From Hyperoodon ampullatus (Eukaryota; Chordata; Mammalia; Artiodactyla; Ziphiidae), in the NCBI GenBank assembly GCA_949752795.1, contig OX457074.1, positions 3,113,527-3,177,526 on the forward strand: DNA of 64,000 nucleotides, read 5' to 3'. The position numbers were made by a program, and so were the translations under genes. This document shows, piece after piece, positions 58,262-64,000 of the stretch. Each line of letters opens with the position of its first letter. Position 1 is the first letter of the stretch. The notes under the pieces are model-generated. The model saw only the letters and a list, made by a program, of their open reading frames with translations. It had not been told where the DNA came from and ran no database searches.

Positions 58262-59084
58262 TGTCGACAATAGAAAGTTTTACTGAGAAGGTAATATTTG
58301 AAAAAGTATTGCAAGAGGGGCAATAAGGCATGAGGATATCTGGGGGAAACATGTTCCAGGCAGAAAGAACAGCAAGTGCTGTGGCAGAAGAATGATTAAC
58401 ACATTCTAGGAATAGGAATAGACCAGTTTGAATAGAGAGGAGGGAGCAAGAAGGAGTATCACTGGAGATGTAATCAGAGAGATACTGGTGGTGGGAGAGG
58501 AGGGCTTGTAAATGTTAGCTTTATAAGAATTTTGACTTTTACTCTGAATGAAATGGTGACTCATTAGAGGGTTTTGAGTACAGGAGTGACATAGTCTGAC
58601 TTCTGTTTTAAAAGGGTAATTCTGAGAACATAGTACTGACCAGGATAGGCAGGGACCCCAGTTGGAGGTTATTGTAATAATCTAGATGAGAGATGATGTG
58701 GCTTGGACGAAGATGGTAGCAGTGGAAGTGGTAAGAAATGATAGGATTCTGGTTTTATTTTAAAAGTAGAGACAACAATTGCTATTAATGGATGATGAGA
58801 ATGAGAGAATGAGAGCAATTAAGAATGACTCCGTGGTTTCTACCTTGAAGAGCTGGAATAATGGAGTTGGCATTAACTGAGATAAGGTTTGACTATGTTT
58901 AGAGCAGGATTTTTTTGGGAAAGTGGGATTAGGATTTCAATTTTACCATATTAAGTTTGAGGTGACTGTTATACATTCAAGTGAGGACAAAAAGTAGGCA
59001 TTTGAATATATGAGTCTGGGGTCCAGGAGAAGTATGGGCTTGAAATATGTATTTGGAAGTCATCAGTATGTAGTTAGCATTTAT
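58262..59084 (-). repeat. L2-related old LINE segment inserted in L1
   Basis: GGGTTTTGAGTACAGGAGTGA, AAGTTTGAGGTGACTGTTAT and GTCATCAGTATGTAGTTAGC are shared with antisense L2-type repeats. L1 sequence is present on both sides. Orientation is judged from the comparison with 12395-12960. Confidence 0.5.
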
Positions 59085-59271
59085 CACACCTAGATACATC
59101 AGAGCCAAACTGTCAAAAGACAAAGACAAAGAGAGAAACTTCAAAGCAGCAAGAGAAAAATGACTGATCATGGACAAGGGAATCCTCAATAAGATCAACA
59201 GCTGGTTTCTTACCATAAAGTATGGAGGCCAGAAGGTAGTGGGATGACATATTCAAAGTGCTGAAAGAGAG

Positions 59272-59387
59272 ATCCAGTGGTTAGGATTCTGTGCTTTCAC
59301 TGCCAAGGTGTAGATTCAGTCCCTGGTCGGGGAACTAAGATCTCACAAGCTGTGTGGCATGGCCAAAACAAACAAACAAACAAACCC
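59272..59387 (+). mobile_element. CHR-type SINE, diverged, truncated head
   Basis: GATCCAGTGGTTAGGATTCTG and CAGTCCCTGGTCGGGGAAC (B-box region) precede CACAAGCTGTGTGGCATGGCC and a (CAAA)n tail. Confidence 0.75.
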
Positions 59388-59441
59388 TGTTAGCCAGGAA
59401 TTCTATATATAGCAAAAATATCCTTCAAAAACCATAGAAGA

Positions 59442-59468
59442 GGGCTTCCCTGGTGGTGCAGTGGTTGA
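59442..59468 (+). mobile_element. Isolated CHR SINE head (27 bp)
   Basis: GGGCTTCCCTGGTGGTGCAG and GTGGTTGA match the SINE head exactly, then homology stops. No B-box or tail follows. Confidence 0.75.
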
Positions 59469-59709
59469 TATAATGTTTTCATTTTATTATTTTTGCATAT
59501 CTACATTTTCTAATTTTCTACAATGTTTGTGTATTTCTTCTAAAATGATAGGTTATTTTAAAACATAATAGAAAAAACTGAAAATGAGAAAAAATAAGAG
59601 AATGGGAGGAGAGGACTAAATATCATTCTTTTGAGGAATTTTGCTGTAAAGGAAAACAGAGAAATCGGGCTGTAGCTAGAGGAGGAAGTGGGATCAAGTG
59701 AATTTTTTT

Positions 59710-59840
59710 TTTTTAATCTTACTCTTTTTTTTTTCTGGCCACACAGCACGTGGGAGCTTAGTTCCCTGATCAGGGATTGAACCCACGTCCCTTGCACTGG
59801 AAGTGTGGAGTCTTAACCACTGGACCGCCAGGGAAGTCCT
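59710..59840 (-). mobile_element. CHR-type SINE, short form
   Basis: Reverse copy with antisense B-box ATTGAACCCACG. The TSD GTGAATTTTTTT is at 59698-59709 and 59841-59852. Confidence 0.9.
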
Positions 59841-60081
59841 GTGAATTTTTTTAAATAGAAAAAATAGTAATATAATTTTATGCTGATTGGAACAAACCAA
59901 CAAAGATGGAAAAAACTGATGATAAAAGAGAGAAAAGTGAGGACTTCTGAAGCAATGCTCTTAAGTAGCCAAAAGGAGCTGGCCTTAGATAACTATATAT
60001 TGATGTCAAGCACAATATCCTTTAAAGCAAAAAGCACTACTACAGAAAAGAGGATCATATGTACATTAATAAAGGGTTCAG

Positions 60082-60294
60082 GGCTTCCCTGGTGGTGCAG
60101 TGGTTGAGAGTCCGCCTGCCAATGCAGGGGACACGGGTTCGTGCCCCGGTCCGGGAAGATCCCACGTGCCGTGGAGCGGCTGGGCCCGTGAGCCATGGTC
60201 GCTGAACCTGCGCATCCGGAGCCTGTGCTCCATCCACAACGGGAGAGGCCACAACAGTGAGAGGCCCGCGTATCACAAAAAAAAAAAAAAAAAA
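60082..60294 (+). mobile_element. Young CHR-type SINE with a small insertion
   Basis: Compact form. The sequence CTCCATCCACAACGG carries five extra bases relative to the usual CTCCGCAACGG. The TSD AAAGGGTTCAG is at 60071-60081 and 60295-60305. Confidence 0.93.
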
Positions 60295-60346
60295 AAAGGG
60301 TTCAGTTCATGAAGAGAATGTAATAATTCTAAAGTGTATGCATCTA

Positions 60347-60668
60347 GGGCTTCCCTGGTGGTGCAGTGGTTAAGAGTCCGCCTGCCAATGCAGGGGACAC
60401 GGATTCAAGCCCTGGTCCTCCAGGAAGGTCCCACATGCCGCGGAGTACCTAAGCCTGTGCGCCACAACTACTGAGACCACGTGCCACAACTACTGAAGCC
60501 CGCATGCCTAGAGCCTGTGCTCCTTAACAAGAGAAGCCACCACAGTGAGAAGGCGGCACAACACTTCTCAACAACAAAGAGTAGCTCCCACGTGCCGCAA
60601 CCAGAGAAAGACCACACGCAGCCACGAAGACCCAACACAGCCAAAATAAATAAATAAATAAATAAAAT
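60347..60668 (+). mobile_element. CHR-type SINE, long form, perfect 16-bp TSD
   Basis: Sense long form with CCACAACTACTGA units and an (AAAT)n tail. The TSD AAAGTGTATGCATCTA is at 60331-60346 and 60669-60684. Confidence 0.95.
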
Positions 60669-61074
60669 AAAGTGTATGCATCTAATAACATGCATATAAA
60701 GTGAACACTGACATAAATTATAAGGGGAAATTCAGAAATTCAGCATCATGTTGGGAGATAATGCATCTCTGTCAGTAACTGACAGACCTACAGACCAATA
60801 ATGAATCAGGATATAGAAGATTTGAATGACACAATTAACTCCCTTCGTTAAGGGAACGTATATAGAACTCTGCACTCAGCAATTAAAGAGTACACATTCT
60901 TTTCAAGCACACATGGAACACTTATTGACCACTTACTAAATAACAAAACAAGCTTCAATAAATACCAGAGAATCAGTGTCACACAGACCACATTCTCTGA
61001 CCACAATGTAATTAAATGAGAAACCAAAACATTACAAAACATGCATTTAGACATAAAGAAACCTTTCAAATGTG

Positions 61075-62850
61075 ACTGTTGGGGTCCATATCAAGAATTG
61101 AAGGGTAGTAACTAGAGAAGAGGAAGTGAAGACCCCCATGAGCCAGGCAGATACCTTGAAAAGTCTCCACTACATTCTAAGCCCCATCCCCCCACCACCC
61201 TTCTCCCAGTACAGCCTAAGATGAGCCCTCTAAGCATGACTCAACCACTTCAAGAATAACCACTGCTCACCTTCTTCCCAAAGCTAAAATCATCTGTGTC
61301 TAGCTAGTAGCCAGAGGCACCATAATGAGGCAGCTATTCTCTAAGTGTGTTACCTCCCACCGAGGTCTATCTAATCTTCTAGTTCAGGTTCGATCTTACC
61401 TTGGTGTGGCTCCACATCGTCCTGTTATTTATGGACTAAACAGTAGATAGAGCCCCACCTTGTGCACACTTGGGCTTCCTTCCATGCAGCAGAGGTCTCA
61501 GATGGTGCAAGGATCAGGACAGATTCATGGACACTTGGTTCATTTATGCAGGTGCAGTGCCAAGACCTTTTTGAGCACTAGACTGATTGCATTCCATTTT
61601 GTCCATAACTTAGACCTTCAGTTTAAGGATCTCAGTCATTATCTTTGCACAAAATTCTTCCACTTTCTAGCTCAATGCCTCCCTCTCTCTTATGATTGAA
61701 AAAAAAAAGTCAAATGGTACAATTTATTTTTTAAATCAGTTTTGCATCTCCCAGCATTTTGCTGACCAAGACGCGTTCATCTAAATTTACTGAATTTTTT
61801 CTAACACAAAGTATTCCTAAACATCTATGCTCACATTAGCATCAATTATAAGGTACATTTCCCTACATATTACTGACCATACAAAATCCCAATTTTAATT
61901 CTTATTAGTAGTACCTACCAGTAACGACTACTCACATGCAATAGTGGGAAAGGAAAAAAAAAAGGACAGTCACATTTGTTATTCTTAAGAAAAGGGTTTA
62001 GTGGGAAGCCTCTATGAAAGCACCATACTTGGCCACTGGTCCAGGGGCTGTGCTGTATCTTGCTGGACAAGTCTGTATAGCTAAATGATGCAACAGCAAA
62101 TCTCACGGGCATCATTGTATAACTCACTTCTTGAGCAGTGGAGTGACTTCCTTGGTCCCTATGATCTACCTGCTTGGAGGACTTCCTTTATATTGATATA
62201 ACCAGCATCCTTCAGGACTGCTTCAAAGAGGACCAGTGGGTAGGGTCTCCTCTAGGGAGGCATCTACTTCCTATTATTGCTGGTATCCTTTTTATGAGGT
62301 TTGGAACCGAGTCTTCCTGTAACATTGGTTGAAGAAAATTTCAGGCCTCTGTTTGCCAGCATTAATTTTTTTTTTCCTGGTACTACAATTCCCATAAAAT
62401 TTTGGTGACCTGAGCATTTCCTTTGGGAGTTCTCTGCTAAAAAGTCCAAACTAAGAATCTTGTCTTTATTTGATAATATCCAGGCCCGGTGAAGATTCAG
62501 AGCTGGGCCTGCCTAGGGGTTTCTGCTCAGCTATACCAATTCTCCAATTCATGCTTTAGCTTCAGGGTATGGATGGTGAATAATGAGGGTGGAGGTGTCT
62601 GACTTGCTCCTCTAATCTGCCTTCGAAGGTCAGTCATCCCTGCAGCCTCGCGTTCCACAACCATGGGCAAGCTCTCTTAAGAAGGGAGGCAATTTCACAT
62701 TTGTCCAGCAGAGGGGGCTCAGTGAAAGATGGTTTGGAGAGATCTGAGGTTTGGTGGTGGGTTTTTCGGTTTTTTTTTCAACAAAGCTGTTTTCTCTTAC
62801 ACCCTACATTCGATCCCAGGAAACCATGCTGGTTCTGCTTTCAAAGTTCG
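61075..62850. other. Unassigned intergenic sequence
   Basis: No recognised repeat or exon over about 1.8 kb. The minus strand at about 62450-61730 looks transcript-like: it ends with AATAAA near 61730 and its frames are broken by stops (for example NRGLKFSSTNVTGRLGSKP). It could be an old pseudogene, but I cannot name a parent. Confidence 0.4.
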
Positions 62851-62859
62851 TCCAGGATC

Positions 62860-63565
62860 TGACCACTTAATCACACCTCCAATGGTACCGCTCTAGCCCG
62901 AACCGCCTTCATTCTCTCATCTGGGTTACTGCAGAGACCTCCAAACACTTGCCCTGCTTTACTTGCTTCCTTATCTTCTATCCTCATCCGACCCAGCAGC
63001 CAGAGAGATCCTTTAAGATATAAGTATACTGTGTCACTCCTCTGCTCAAAATCCTGCAATGGCTTTCTCATTTCTCTCAGAGTAAAAGCCCAAACTCCAT
63101 CCCACTGGGTCCCCCGCTACCTGTCTGACCTGTCCTACAAGTCCCCCCACCCCATACCGCGCTCCAGCCCCCTTAGCCTTTTGGCTGTTGCTTGAACTCC
63201 CAGGTATATTCTTGCTCTTCCCCTTTTACGTCCAGGTAACTCACTCCCTAGTTTCTTTCATGTCTTCACTCAAATCTTGCCTTTTCAGCGAGGCTTGCCC
63301 TGACCTCTTTATTTAAAATGGCAACCACCATTTCCCTATTCGCACTCCAAATTTCTTAGCCTGCTCTATTTCCTCCACGGTACTCAGCACCTTCTAACAT
63401 ACTGTTCTGTACTGACTGTTACAAACAAATGTATTTGTTATGTTTACTATTTATCATCTTTCTCCCTCCTACATGAGCTCCTTGAAGGCAGGGATGTTCA
63501 TTCACTGTGCTTAGAATAGTACCTGGCCCAGAGTAGGTGCTCAACAAATATCTGTTGACTGAATG
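62860..63565 (+). mobile_element. L2 LINE 3' end, sense
   Basis: CATCTGGGTTACTGCAGAGAC, GTCACTCCTCTGCTCAAAATC, GAGCTCCTTGAAGGCAGGGAT and AGTAGGTGCTCAACAAATAT run in the order of the L2 3' end, about 700 bp, with the terminal TGACTGAATGAA. Confidence 0.85.
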
Positions 63566-63715
63566 AATCAATCAACACCTTCATTCCAACAGCTAAGATC
63601 TTACAGTTTCTCTAATCAATGCTCTAACTTCATTCCTGGGTGTGGGGAGGTATAGAGAATCAGAAAATCTGACACAGCAATTCAGCAAGATTCAAGACTA
63701 ATTTGTTTGTTTGTT

Positions 63716-64000
63716 TTTAATTTTCTGTATTTATTTCCTTTAATTTATTTTTTTTTGGCCGTGTTGGGTCTTCTCTTTGCTGTGCGCGGGCTTTCTCTAG
63801 TTGCGGCGAGTGGGGGGGGCTGCTCTTCGTTGCAGTGTGTGGGCTTCGCATTGCGGTGGCTTCTCTTGTTGCGGAGCACGGGCTCTAGATGTGCGGGCTT
63901 CAGTAGTTGTGGCGCGCGGGCTCAGTAGTTGTGGCTTGCAGGCTCCAGAGCGCAGGCTCAGTAGTTGTGGCGCACGGGCTTAGCTGCTCCGCGGCATGTG
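63716..64000 (-). mobile_element. CHR-type SINE, long form, cut by window end
   Basis: Starts at a TTTATTTCC-rich tail, then GTTGGGTCTTCTCTTTGC, TCAGTAGTTGTGGC units and GCTCCGCGGCATGTG at the window edge. The head lies outside. Confidence 0.93.

Larger units (their letters stand above)
57840..61070 (+). mobile_element. Ancient L1 (L1M-type) body, heavily interrupted
   Basis: L1-like segments occur at 57840-58260 (GATATTAAAAGTTACCACAA and earlier), 59085-59265 (AAACTGTCAAAAGACAAAGA, ATGGAGGCCAGAAGG), 59388-59440 and about 59980-61070 (ATTTGAATGACACAATTAAC, TTCTCTGACCACAATG). Together they trace the ORF1-ORF2 region of one old L1, broken by an L2-related block and SINEs. No long frame remains. 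Confidence 0.65.

Overview
The window is nuclear DNA from a mammal, most likely a toothed whale or dolphin. All coding sequence is split into spliced exons with GT/AG borders. The dominant repeat is the tRNA-derived CHR SINE of Cetacea, hippos and ruminants, including young copies with long A-tails and perfect target-site duplications (TSDs) of the compact form typical of cetaceans. Order Cetartiodactyla is well supported; Cetacea is an inference from the SINE subfamily.

Four protein-coding genes can be read from start to stop. On the + strand are GIP (incretin hormone precursor, coding exons 8257-12121) and SNF8 (ESCRT-II subunit VPS22/EAP30, 16621-24238). On the - strand are UBE2Z (UBA6-dependent ubiquitin/FAT10 E2, 27599-40313) and ATP5MC1 (ATP synthase c-subunit precursor, 48551-50591). 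This order matches human 17q21.32 (ATP5MC1-UBE2Z-SNF8-GIP) in reverse complement. SNF8 and UBE2Z converge with about 1.4 kb between their poly(A) signals. The genes are unrelated housekeeping or endocrine functions and do not form a pathway.

Layout: 1-7.1 kb intergenic (SINEs, an MLT1 solo LTR inside a MIR, a 1.27-kb mariner element); 7.1-12.25 kb GIP with a TATA promoter; 12.3-16.4 kb intergenic (L2, MIR, a degenerate TG-rich tract); 16.2-24.3 kb SNF8 with a CpG-island promoter; 25.7-40.6 kb UBE2Z with a strong CpG-island promoter; 40.6-48.4 kb repeat-rich intergenic DNA with nested SINEs; 48.4-51.2 kb ATP5MC1, with a promoter-like block reaching about 51.7 kb; 51.7-64 kb intergenic, holding a PHB2 retropseudogene fragment and shredded L1/L2/SINE sequence.

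Most notable: in GIP the codon aligned with the usual initiator is ACG, and translation appears to start three codons downstream; GIP exon 3 also appears to use a displaced splice acceptor that shortens the propeptide. CHR SINEs carry an L1-endonuclease-like site in their own head that was used for SINE-into-SINE insertion. I found no sign of a new gene system, CRISPR array, or operon-like locus.
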